Position numbers and translations under genes: made by a program | NCBI RefSeq assembly: GCF_024763615.1 | Contig: NC_077223.1 | Span: 106,888,627 to 106,952,626, forward strand | Length of the DNA stretch: 64,000 nucleotides | Reading direction: 5' to 3' | Source of the DNA: Phlebotomus papatasi | Taxonomy: Eukaryota > Arthropoda > Insecta > Diptera > Psychodidae | The notes under the pieces: generated by a model | What the model was told of the DNA's origin: nothing | The model's input: only the letters and a program-made list of their open reading frames with translations | Databases searched by the model: none | Shown: one piece after another, positions 1 to 9,956 of the stretch | Numbering within the stretch: the stretch's first letter is position 1 | Layout of the letters: every line of letters starts with the position of its first letter

Positions 1-884
1 TTCATACACAAGACAAGAAATTTTGCCCACATTGACATTTTTTCATTCATCTTTTAATTCTTTTATTTTATGCATGATACAGGAGTGCAAATTTCGAATA
101 ATCCCGCACAACTGCATAAAACTGCATACCAACATCTTTGATCATCAGTTTGTTTATTTGAAAATTGAGGATCTGAAACTAAGATTCTTGAAATTTCATG
201 GCAGTCACCATCTGCAATAAGCAGAAATTCAATAAATTTCACGAAATTTATCACTTCTAATCTGAAATCACTGAACGAAAAATATTTTTTTAGACAAATT
301 GCATAAAAATCGTTTGATCATATCATCAAGAGATGTGAATGATGTGAGATACAATCATGTAAGTGGAAAAGTATGATATTTTTCGGTAATTTATGTTACA
401 ATTTAAATAAAAAAGACAAATATTGCAAACAATATTGAAATACGCAAGCTCAAAAGTTGCATGCTTTGAAAAAAACTGTTTACATGCAAATTTCAACTCA
501 ATGACGTTTCAATATCTATTGATCAATATCCAATGAAAATGGTTTAAATTGCATGACGGCATCAACATCATGCTGTTCAATAACCAATGAAAATTATTGA
601 TAGTTCTTATCGCCAGTAAAATTAGTGAATATTGCGAAATTCCACTCAATTTGACAATTATCTTGCGCACTGCAAGACATTTTTTCCATTTTGCTTCATT
701 CATCTGAAGGAATCAAATTGTCGCGCAAAGACTCATACAAATAGTCTCTCCCATATGGTCTCGAGCGCGCGAAAGGTCTCATATTGCATTTGCATCTTTC
801 CACACTTGGACAGTGCATATAGGCCAGAGACTATAGAGAATCCCGCTTAATGCATAGGAAAGACTTCTGGCAAACCTTCTATCA
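1..884. other. AT-rich non-coding stretch
   Basis: No gene, RNA or clear repeat was recognised here. Short open frames on both strands lack any recognisable domain and look like chance. Confidence 0.4.
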
Positions 885-962
885 TGCCACGAGTAGCATA
901 ATGGATAAGGTATTGGACTCGCAACCGAGAGGTCCGGAGATCAATTCTTAGGCATGGCAGAT
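885..962 (+). repeat. tRNA-derived SINE-like fragment
   Basis: A tRNA-like stretch has an A-box-like segment (TAGCATAATGGATAAGG, about 894-910) and a degenerate B-box-like segment (AGATCAATTCT, about 939-949). Seven bases at each end can pair partly (GCCAcg / GCatggc). The anticodon stem pairs badly, so it is unlikely to be a working tRNA gene. A degraded tRNA-derived SINE head or tRNA pseudogene is the best reading. A second fragment with the same AGATCAATTCT B-box lies inverted near 12265-12340. Confidence 0.45.
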
Positions 963-1084
963 CTTTTCCCATATAAATTGTATAGGAGAAAAAAAATACA
1001 TGAGAAAGAGTCCACCATCGGGCCAAAAAATTTTCATGTCGCGAAAAAATTACGGAAATAGTTAATAATAGGAATAACAGAGGG

Positions 1085-1345
1085 CGCGCGCATAGAAAAT
1101 AAGAGCAGCGGTCGGTAAAAATGGCGGACAAAAATAAAATAGCGGTCGGAAATTAAAAATGGCGAACAAAAATAGGAGCAGCGTTCGGTAATAAAAAAAA
1201 ATGGCGGATAAAAATAAAAATGGCGGATGGGAACTCAAAATGGTGGACACGAATTCAAAATGGCGGCCAAAATTCAAAATGGCGGATGGGAATTCAAAAT
1301 GGCGGACACGAATTCAAAATGGCGGCCAAAATTCAAAATGGCGGT
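1085..1345 (+). repeat. Higher-order ATGGCGG minisatellite
   Basis: Units of about 19-20 bp with the core AATTCAAAATGGCGG repeat between 1220 and 1345. Three subunits (followed by ATGGG, ACACG and CCAA) form a block of about 59 bp that is present twice (about 1226-1284 and 1285-1342). Looser units begin at 1121, 1159 and 1201. The ATGGCG core is found at 1121, 1159, 1201, 1220, 1260, 1279, 1299, 1319 and 1338, with an isolated one at 2004. The core fits the YY1/Pho binding consensus (AAnATGGCGGC). Binding is inference only. Confidence 0.75.
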
Positions 1346-1576
1346 CAACAGTACTCTGCTGGATAGCCAATAAGAATCAACAGTACTCTGCTGGATAGCC
1401 AATAGGAACCCTTAACCAACAAGAAGAAGTGGGGTGGTGGGGCGCGGGAGTTGGGTAAGGGGGGCGGAGCTTGGCCTGAAGGTAGCCCATCGACCAGCAT
1501 TACTGCACCGTGACGTCACAAAACAGTACTCTGCTGGATAACACAGGTGACGTCACAACAGTACGCTGCTGGATTA
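1345..1576 (+). repeat. 31-bp direct repeat and CRE-like palindromes
   Basis: ACAGTACTCTGCTGGAT occurs near 1348, 1379 and 1524, with a one-base variant near 1558. The first two copies belong to an exact tandem of about 31 bp. Two TGACGTCA palindromes (about 1511 and 1549) sit beside the later copies. This looks like the inside of an undescribed repeat element. No coding potential is visible. Confidence 0.6.
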
Positions 1577-2012
1577 TTACTACTCTTAAGGTTTTTTTTG
1601 TTTGATAGGTATAATCAACGGCTACAACATACTAAATTTCCAGCCCGATGCACAATGGAATTTTTGAGTTATTTAACTTTTAAGATTTAAAAAATTTTCT
1701 TTTTAAAAAAAGCGCCCCTAGCGGTGGTTTTATGAACTTGTGATGTTAGAAGGGGAAGTGGCATTTCACGAGAGCTTTTCAAAAAGCTTTCACTTTTTAA
1801 ATTCTGACAATTATAACCGGAGTTATGGCCATTTTAAGAAATTTTTTTTGGACCCTTATAGCTCGGGTCAGGGGGGTCGGGGGACCTTAAGTTTGGTATT
1901 GATGGAAAGCTCTAAGGCCCAGCTATAACATACTAAAATTTGAGTCCGCTGAATGCCATAGGGGCGGAGCTATTGAGAAAACAAAAAAAGGGGGGTCTTC
2001 AAAATGGCGGAA

Positions 2013-2035
2013 GGAGGGGGTGGGGGGTGGGGGGG
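2013..2035 (+). other. Potential G-quadruplex
   Basis: Four consecutive G-runs (G2AG5, G6 and G7 separated by single T residues) fit an intramolecular G-quadruplex with very short loops. Confidence 0.5.
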
Positions 2036-2135
2036 TCTATGCACTAAGTTGCAATTTTCACCCGATATATAACCTTTGCCGAAAACCGCAAGTCGATATC
2101 TTTTTTAGTTTAGGAGCTATTAAGCTCCAAAGAGC

Positions 2136-2157
2136 GGCCGGCCGGCCGGCCGGCCGG
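2136..2157. repeat. GGCC tandem run
   Basis: About 22 bp of uninterrupted GGCC repeats, a self-complementary CpG tract in an otherwise AT-rich window. Confidence 0.8.
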
Positions 2158-2262
2158 GAACGTAACTTAGCCACATATATATTCGGAATCAGGAAGTGGC
2201 GAAACACATTTTGGCCAAATTTGAGGTCGATCGGACGACATGAAATTTTGTTAGGATTATAG

Positions 2263-2290
2263 TAGGTGAGATTGTTAAGAATCTCACCTA
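2263..2290. repeat. Perfect 11-bp hairpin
   Basis: TAGGTGAGATT and AATCTCACCTA are exact reverse complements around the 6-nt loop GTTAAG. The hairpin could be a transposon end or a cruciform. No T-tract follows that would suggest a polymerase III terminator. Confidence 0.6.
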
Positions 2291-2378
2291 ATAACATTAA
2301 GGTTTTTATTTTCTTGCTACTTTCCTTTTGGACCGAAATATTGAGAAATTAGGGTTCTTAGAGCAGATTTTCGATTTA

Positions 2379-2570
2379 GGGGAGACGGGGGAGGTTTGGA
2401 TTGGGGCAGGGGCATGTGGGACGAGGCGATTTTTTCATTAATTATTAAAATAAATGGGATTTAACCACTACTTAATCGTAGGCAACATTAAGATGTATAT
2501 TAACTAAAAGAATTGATAACCTGTTTTATGGTATATAAATTATATAAACATTTTTTAAAAATTGATAAAA
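2379..2570 (+). mobile_element. Truncated pogo-like element, left end
   Basis: Begins after TA with GGGGAGACGGGGGAGG and stays recognisably similar to the left end of the element at 57215-58502 for about 190 bp, including the phrase GATTTTTTCATTAATTATT. No matching right terminus was found, so this is a 3'-truncated copy. Confidence 0.65.
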
Positions 2571-3045
2571 AGAAAAAGAAAAAGAAATTGATTGAGCCAA
2601 TTTCTAAAAGGTAAGTTTGTGACTATTCTCATAATGTTGGGGCAAATAGTACCAGACATTGGGGTATTATCATATTTTGATTCGCTTCATTACTGGCTTC
2701 CGTAAATTTAAGTAAAATACCTAGAGGATATATTTTCATAGAAAATTAATTCATCTACACCTTTGTAAAACATCGCTTTCTCTGCGAGAAAAGTGAGAAA
2801 ACGAGAAAAGCGCTTTTCAAGCTATTTTAGAAAAAAAAACACACACAAGAGACTGTAAATCGTTTGACCAATGCAAACATCAAGGCGAGACATGATAATG
2901 ACGTTTCTTTTCGCCGTGAGACATCAGAAATTGCTTCGCTTTTTTGTTTTTTTTTTAGCTCTATACCTTTTGTTACTTTTTACCCGAAATGGCAATTTTT
3001 AATAAAAGGATTTCTGGAGAAAAGAACTTTTGTGAAATTCTAAAA
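2571..3045. other. Non-coding stretch
   Basis: AT-rich sequence with an A/G-rich run near 2573. No gene or clear repeat was seen. Confidence 0.4.
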
Positions 3046-3343
3046 TAGATAGTGGTTTCGTATTAAAAAAATCCAAATTATTTCGAAAATATTCATCAGT
3101 GCATCACTTTTGGAAAATAACTAGGTAATAATTGTTATCTTCTGCGAAGAAAATATTTTAAAAATAGGGCTAAAAATTTCGATATTCTTTATTTTCTGAA
3201 TTTCTTGTTCGAATTCTAAGAAACTTACGACATTGAAGAAGGTCTATGGAGGCAATCTATAGAAAAAAATTTGAGCCGCTATCTTTTTTACCTTGGAAGA
3301 TATTGAATTTTGAATTTTTCGATTTGTGACTTTTTACCCCTAT
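3046..3343 (+). repeat. Dispersed repeat J, copy 1
   Basis: About 300 bp align directly with 6801-7092, including shared phrases such as AATAGGGCTAAAAATTTCGA and TTACGACATTGAAGAAG. Each copy lies downstream of one of the two OR genes (681 and about 1804 bp past the stop codons). It is either a dispersed element or part of the duplicated OR unit. Confidence 0.7.
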
Positions 3344-4023
3344 TAAATAAAATTAAAATACCTACTATTAAAGCATTTTATACTTGCAATTAGTTCTGTA
3401 TTGTAAACTACTGTTTTTTATTACAGATTTTATTTTAAATAAAAATTATTAGGCTTTTTTTTGTAATACTATTTGATTTTATTTGCAATAATATTTGGTG
3501 ACATTTTTATAAACCTCTTAGCTGAACCTAAACCTCTTACTCTAGCTGAATTTAATTTCCTTCAAGTGAGCTAAAATTTTAGAAAAATCCTTGTCGCAAC
3601 TCCCTCATGAATATTTGATACCTAGGTAGGGAAAGGCTTTAAGGCTTAGCAGTTACTTTAGCTTCGAACACATTATTTTTTCTGTATTCTTTTAATGTAT
3701 CTGATCTATATTTTTCAGAAAATGTGTGACAGTTGTTAAAATATGTATATTGCGATAGGCCAGATTCATTAAAGGAATATGGGAAAAATGTGAAGTGTCC
3801 GAAGCCAGAGTGTGTGCTAAGCCGGAAAGCTTTCCCTTACTAATCTTTCCTTTTCCTGAAAAGGACTATGTGTGAACAAATTCATTGTGAACATTAAAAT
3901 AATCAATCAGTACAAAATTACAGTCATATGAAGTTTCAAAGCTTTCCCTTAACGCTAAAAAAAAAACCTTTCTCGATTGCATCGAGTCAGCAACAAATGT
4001 CCAGTTCGCAGATTAGAATGTTA
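3344..4023. other. 3' flank of the first OR gene
   Basis: AT-rich. No polyadenylation signal stands out on the minus strand just after the stop codon at 4024. No other gene was seen. Confidence 0.35.
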
Positions 4024-5486
4024 TTAATCCGATAGAGTCTTTAAGAGTGCAATATAGGATCCAGCACTTTGAAGAATCTGCAAAAGGAAAATGTTTCTCA
4101 TATCTTTAAAATCCATCTTAATTAACTCTTGAACATGCCGTTGTTAATGTTGGTAGCGTTAGCTGGAACAGGCCCATTTGGAATGTGAATCCTTTCCTTG
4201 CTCGCATCATGCAGAGAATTAGAAACTTCCTCTGACTAGGAGATCCAACATACCATTCAGAATCGTAGATTCCTTCAATAAGATCTTGACTTCTGGTCGT
4301 TACAACCTCGCCACTGAAGGTCAGGATGAAGATCTGCGCAATTGCTGCGCAAGAAATTCCAATGAAGGCAGTTGTAACAATCCAGTTGGGCATCTATAAA
4401 AATAATCTCGTAAATCGGTAAGCTTTCCTGCTTCACATTACTAATTCTATTACAAGAGCACAGCTCTAGCCACATAAAAATATAGCTAGACTTGTACCCA
4501 TGTAGCTCCTATGAACAAGATTAGGTATCTATTAACTTACTGAAAGAAGAGTGTATAAACAGAAGCATACGACAAAACAGTCAAAAAGGATAAAAGGTAG
4601 GATTGCTGATCGAATTAGATCTTCAAAAATTGTACAAGCATTAAGAATTTCGTTGTGATACTCAATTACTGAACTAAGTTGTCTAAGAACTTCTCCGTCT
4701 TCCTTCCGTTCTAAAGAGAACTTAATCCGTTGATACCTCTGGTAGATAATTTTAAAATGTCCAGCGAGATAAAAGCAACTCTCCAAGAAATAAGAATCAA
4801 AAGCACAACCTCCGATTATAGTGGAAACCGTTAACATGTAGTAAACTAACATCGATATCTCATATGCAGGAGTATACTTGATAAAATCTATGTAAGTTAT
4901 GTTGTATGCGGTTTGCCAAGTTGCATTTCCAACTGTGTACTTCTCATATAAGGACATGGCTGGTGGCAGAAATACCCACCTGAGAGAAGGAAACGTATTA
5001 GAAATTTACTTAAATCCTTGAATCAAATAATACCAGGATATTCCTGCCATCAAGCTTATGAAGTTGACCAAAGACACGATATTTGTAAAGGGTTTGTGTT
5101 CCATCAGAATAGCTTTTTCGTCCTTTTCCGCTGCAAATAAAATATTTTCTTGATTTGTAAGTGACTGTAAGAAGCTCAAACTTACGAATTTTCCAATATT
5201 CAATTAGTCGTCGATAGAAGTCTCCCATACGTCCGATCTTCAAGTAAATTGTGATGATTTTAAAGGTGTTTACGGTGAAACCTATGGCAACAGTTGAGCA
5301 GGTAATCATTATTACTATATCCGGATATTTATCGTAACCATTGTAGATTAGAGACAACTTCGCGATTTCATGTAAGAAAATACAAAGAGTCGACCAGAAT
5401 TTTAGTAAAAAATTATTTTCGTTCAAGCTAAATCCATTAAATTTTAAGAGCAATTTGGCGTAGAAGAAAAAATTGGGGTCTTCCAT
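4024..5486 (-). CDS. Odorant receptor (7tm_6), five exons, complete
   Basis: A ligand-gated ion channel subunit of the insect odorant receptor family, expected to work with Orco in the dendritic membrane of olfactory neurons. Exons on the minus strand are 5186-5486, 5010-5130, 4541-4979, 4139-4393 and 4024-4077 (301, 121, 439, 255 and 54 nt). The sum is 1170 nt, or 389 codons plus stop, which is the usual OR length. Phases join cleanly, and acceptors such as TTTGCAG and CTCTCAG and donors GTAAGT are clear. The start is the first Met of exon 1 (MEDPNFFF). Hydrophobic segments recur through exons 1-4. Exon 4 carries the conserved OR C-terminal region (SPSQRKFLILCMMRARKG), and exon 5 the final ILQSAGSYIALLKTL helix. 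The fourth intron begins with GC (ACG|GCATGT), while the paralogue has GT at the same place. No lesion was found. The ligand is unknown. Confidence 0.9.
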
Positions 5487-6312
5487 CTTAACAACTTCGT
5501 TTCCTAATCCGATGAAAAACTTCGAACCGTTGTATAAGTATTCTTAATTTGAGATAGTAATATATTTATTACAATATTACATATAATGAGGACAGTCGGA
5601 AAGCTTTACGGAAAACTGAATACGTTTTCAACTGTCAAATTTTCAATAAAGGTTAGTAATTTCCATAGTCATATTTTTCTCGGTATGATGTACAGTGGGT
5701 GTCAATATCTTGTTGTCTAATACATGTTTGAGAAATCAAGTGAAAAAAATGATAGAAAAAATCACTTTTTTAAATTTTTTTTTTGCAAATGAGTTCCGTG
5801 TAATCCAAAGATATTATTTATATTTGAAAAAAAAATTATTTCATATCAAAGATAATTGTTTTCCAAAAGTTGATCAATCTGAGGAGTCAAAAGTTTGTTG
5901 ACAAATTAAAAAAAAACTAATTCAAAATGGTCAAACATGCAACCAACTTAATGTAAACCGGTTACATTTTGAGTTTATGTCATTTGAGAGGCAAATAGTG
6001 GATTTGTACATTTTTAACGTTGTCAATGGTAAATATATATGTGTAAGAGTGATGATAAATAATAAGAAATATTCTGTTTTTTTGATAATTTATAATTTAG
6101 GTTAAAAATGGCAAATTACAAAAAGTTAAAAGGAGGGAAATCGTCCAGAGATATTGTTGGAATGAATGAATGGGGGGTCACCGAAAACCGGTGGTCAATA
6201 TCTCTTACCGTTTGTCAGCCATGATGGTGAGAAATAAAAAAAAAATTGGATTGTGAATCTCATGGAGTTCGAGGAGTTAAAAATGCCATTTTCGACGTAA
6301 TTTCACAATGGC
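5487..6312. other. 5' flank of the first OR gene
   Basis: Upstream and promoter side of the OR gene, AT-rich. A stretch near 6178-6220 (CACCGAAAAC...CTCTTACCGTTTG) recurs, inverted, near 38458 and 52337. No other gene was seen. Confidence 0.4.
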
Positions 6313-6746
6313 TCCGATCAGTAATAACCTTTCGAAGAGACAAAGCCACTCCAAAGCCAAGCCAAACCTATTCGAAAGGGAATCTACCGGGAGCCTAAAG
6401 TGCAAGTTCACGTACTCGCCGCTTTAGCACTAATTGTTCTGCCATTTCGAATTTCGATATTTTTGACACTTCAATCGTCAACAATGTCAACAACAGTGTG
6501 CAAAGTTTGTTGCAAAAAGTGAATTTTTGTGGAATTTCAAGATGGCAGAACGTCTTAATTGGACTTTCACTCAAAGAGATGTCCTTTTTAGGAACTTGCT
6601 CATTTTTGTGTAACTCGTCGGTTTAAACGTTCGAACTTCCAACGGGTTTTTTGGGAAAGTTCTCTCTGATATACCTTTGAATCGGTAAAGGAAAAACCTC
6701 TACCGGAGAGAGTTCTCAAATCGGGAAGGTTATTACTGAACGAGAG
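6313..6746 (+). mobile_element. MITE family C, copy 1
   Basis: Terminal inverted repeats are CAGTAATAACCTTTCGAA on the left and GGTTATTACTG on the right. The body (about 430 bp) is shared with copies near 13847-14292 (inverted), 15854-16294 and 54362-54767 (inverted, diverged). It is non-coding and non-autonomous. Confidence 0.8.
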
Positions 6747-6800
6747 GAATGATGATCAAGAATGAGATGAAATAAATTCAATTCAATTCAAATTCAAATA

Positions 6801-7092
6801 GATAGCGGATTCGTATTCAAAGAATATCCAGATAATTTGGGAAATATTCACCAGCGCATCAAATTTAATATAAGTAGTTAATAATTGACATCTTCTGCAC
6901 GGAAAATATTTAAAAAATAGGGCTAAAAATTTCGATATTTTTATTTTCTAAATTCCTTGTTTAAATTCTAACAAACTTACGACATTGAAGAAGACCTATG
7001 GAGGCTATCTATGGAAAAAATTTAAGCCGCTATCTTATTTATCTTGGAAGATATTGAATTTTAAAATTTTCGATTTGTGACTTTTTGCCCTA
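6801..7092 (+). repeat. Dispersed repeat J, copy 2
   Basis: Direct homologue of 3046-3343 with small indels. It lies between the two OR genes, downstream of the second. Confidence 0.7.
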
Positions 7093-8895
7093 GTCTCCTT
7101 TATGTCTAAAACTAGGATAGGGATTCTGTAAGTGAAGTGATCGGTTAACTTGCATTTTAAATTCATAAATTTCGAGATTTTACGACGAAAAATAAAAAAA
7201 AAATTCGTATAAATAACACATCATCATGCTTTTGCCAATGTGATGAATCGTTCATTTTCTTGGTGAATCATTCACAAATGCTAGATAAATATTACAATAT
7301 TTTCTGACAAAAAGGTTAAGGAAATATTTTTTCTTGCACAGTAACATAAGACTAGACTTTCCCAAAAAGAATTTGAGTAAATCAAGTATATAATTAACAC
7401 CTTCTTTCTTGTATACACCCATTTATTTTCACCTTAATCACTACGTACCTTCAATTGTAGCATAATATCATATTTTACGACATTTTAATAAGCGGCTGGT
7501 GAAACATGAATGGATTGAATAAAGCAATTCGTCTTCCAAATCGATAGCATTTATTCCAAGGTCGTGTGTAATTCACTTAAAGAAGAATTTAATGCACTTT
7601 TATTTCCTTGTTTATTTTCAATTGAATCAAATAAGATGAGCTCTTAAATCTTACTGCTTCTAACTATCATACTTTCAAATATTTGTTATGAGCATTTGAG
7701 TATTAAAAGAGATTGAAGCACAATTTATTATTAAATATTTATTTTTTTGATTTTTCTTAAAGAAATTAAATTTAAATTCCTAAACCTATTTAAATTAATT
7801 ACACATTTATAATGTGAAAAATATGTTTTATCAGTAAATTAGTAATAATGGTTAGTAAAGAAAATATATATTTTATTTTATGCTAAACTGTAGTTTAGCT
7901 GTATGGCATAAACCTCAATCTCAGTTCAACCTCTCGCTTGCTAAATTCCAAATTCTTAAAAAAAAATTCAATGGACATACCATTAGAATTCCAAATGAGG
8001 GAAATGCTAATTTGTAGTACCCCAACTAAAATTTATAGGGTGATAACTTATGCTACATTCGCATTTCTTTTTAAACAAAAATAAACATCAGGCACAGTTG
8101 TTATTAAGAATTTTATATGCAAAATACCCTGAGCATAAGATGTGAATTTATAAGAATTTATTAATTCTCAATAAATTCTTACAAATTACTTACTGATCAA
8201 AAAATTCTTGCAAATTTGCATTTTATGCTTAGCATATTTTACTTTACCTGTAAAATTCTAAGCAATGTTTCCTTCTAACTGAAAAGTTAATATTTTAGAT
8301 ATATTTTAAGAAAATGTTATAAATAACTGTATCAGTCCAAAGATCTCTAGAGAAAAACGGGATATATATTTGAAATGGTGAATTACAATAAAAAAAGGAA
8401 AACAAGAATTATTTCACAAATTTATTTTAGTAATAAATTCATAAGTACTAAATTACACAATACCTTTTATTTGTTTTTTTTTTATTATGTCTTTCTGTTT
8501 TTAGCAGAAATTCTAAGTAAAAACCTTAGTAATACTATACCTATGTTACAAAGCAAAATCGAGGATAGATTACATGAATTTAACGAAAACTAAATCTTTT
8601 ATGTTATATGAAAATATTTTATTAAATTCTAATAATAAATAACTTACTATGAAATATTTGAATAAAAAATGGTTATAAGAGCTTCAATTAATTAATTTAA
8701 TTTAAATAAATCGTTTCAGAGAAAATATTGGAGTAATCTGATATAGAATTTTAATACATGGCATTAAAAAATTCATTTTATTTATTTCTTTTGTTTAGAA
8801 AAATCTTGAAATTGAGATCAATGTATTTATGGGAAACAGAACTTTCTTAGAACATATTATTTTTCAAGTTACATGAGTATGACATGAAATGCTTA
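7093..8895. other. Intergenic region between the OR genes
   Basis: Very AT-rich. No gene, RNA or clear inverted-repeat element was recognised. It contains the 3' flank of the second OR gene. Confidence 0.4.
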
Positions 8896-9436
8896 CTAAG
8901 AAGATAGTGTCTTCAATAGAGCAATATACGATCCCGCAGTTTGAAGAATCTGCAATGATAAATTATTATTTTAATTGAACAATCACTAATCACTATCGAA
9001 AAGAAAAAAAAACAGATCAAACCGTTGAAAATGTCAAGAGGGTTAATTGAAAAAATCCCATTTGGAATGTGAATCCTTTTCTTGCACGCATCATGCAGAG
9101 AATCAAAAATTTCCTCTGACTAGGAGATGCAGCATACCATTCAGTATCGTAGATTCCTTCAATAAGATCTTGACTCCTGGTCGTTACAACCTGACCACTG
9201 TAAGTCAGGATGAAGATCTGTGCAACTACTGCTGACGAAATGCCGCAAAAGGCTATAGTAACGGTCAAGCTAGGCACCTACAAAGGATTACCCATAATTG
9301 TTTTTCAAAGAAGGATCATAAGAACTACATAACTTACTGATAGAAGAGTATAGACGCAACTACATATAACCATAGAGTCGAAAAGGATGAAGGGCAGAAC
9401 TGCTGATTGGACCAAATCTTCAAGAACTGCACAGGC
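8896..9436 (-). CDS. Odorant receptor paralogue, 3' part only
   Basis: Tandem duplicate of the receptor at 4024-5486, same strand. Visible exons are the 3' part of exon 3 (9338-9436, running into the N gap), exon 4 (9023-9277) and exon 5 (8896-8949). Exon sizes of 255 and 54 nt and the phases match the first gene exactly. Exon 4 shows about 67 of 85 identical residues by hand count, including RKFLILCMMRARKG, and exon 5 shows 15 of 17. Donors are GTAAGT after exon 3 and GT after exon 4. No stop or frameshift lies in the visible part. Exons 1 and 2 and most of exon 3 are missing because of the assembly gap, and no OR sequence was recognised beyond it. Confidence 0.85.
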
Positions 9437-9936
9437 NNNNNNNNNNNNNNNNNNNNNNNNNNNNNNNNNNNNNNNNNNNNNNNNNNNNNNNNNNNNNNNN
9501 NNNNNNNNNNNNNNNNNNNNNNNNNNNNNNNNNNNNNNNNNNNNNNNNNNNNNNNNNNNNNNNNNNNNNNNNNNNNNNNNNNNNNNNNNNNNNNNNNNNN
9601 NNNNNNNNNNNNNNNNNNNNNNNNNNNNNNNNNNNNNNNNNNNNNNNNNNNNNNNNNNNNNNNNNNNNNNNNNNNNNNNNNNNNNNNNNNNNNNNNNNNN
9701 NNNNNNNNNNNNNNNNNNNNNNNNNNNNNNNNNNNNNNNNNNNNNNNNNNNNNNNNNNNNNNNNNNNNNNNNNNNNNNNNNNNNNNNNNNNNNNNNNNNN
9801 NNNNNNNNNNNNNNNNNNNNNNNNNNNNNNNNNNNNNNNNNNNNNNNNNNNNNNNNNNNNNNNNNNNNNNNNNNNNNNNNNNNNNNNNNNNNNNNNNNNN
9901 NNNNNNNNNNNNNNNNNNNNNNNNNNNNNNNNNNNN
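9437..9936. other. Assembly gap, exactly 500 N
   Basis: The round length suggests a placeholder rather than a measured size. It truncates the second OR gene and abuts a repeat-rich foldback-like element, a likely cause of the break. Confidence 0.95.
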
Positions 9937-9956
9937 TGAAAATTCACTTCCAATTA

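Larger units (their letters stand above)
1577..2378. other. CpG-rich repeat-like block, no gene
   Basis: The block contains degenerate internal duplications (ATAACATACTAAA-type phrases near 1627 and 1926, and GGAGCTATT phrases near 1967 and 2112). It also has a G-run block at 2013-2035, a GGCC run at 2136-2157 and a perfect hairpin at 2263-2290. Its base composition is clearly unlike the flanking AT-rich DNA. I do not recognise the family. An unclassified transposable element is the likeliest source. Confidence 0.4.

Noticed and set aside
885..962. A functional tRNA gene
   Set aside because: The A and B boxes are degenerate and the anticodon stem does not pair well. A SINE or pseudogene is more likely.
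1062..1398. Open frames across the ATGGCGG minisatellite
   Set aside because: The translations are repetitive by-products of the tandem array on both strands, not a protein.
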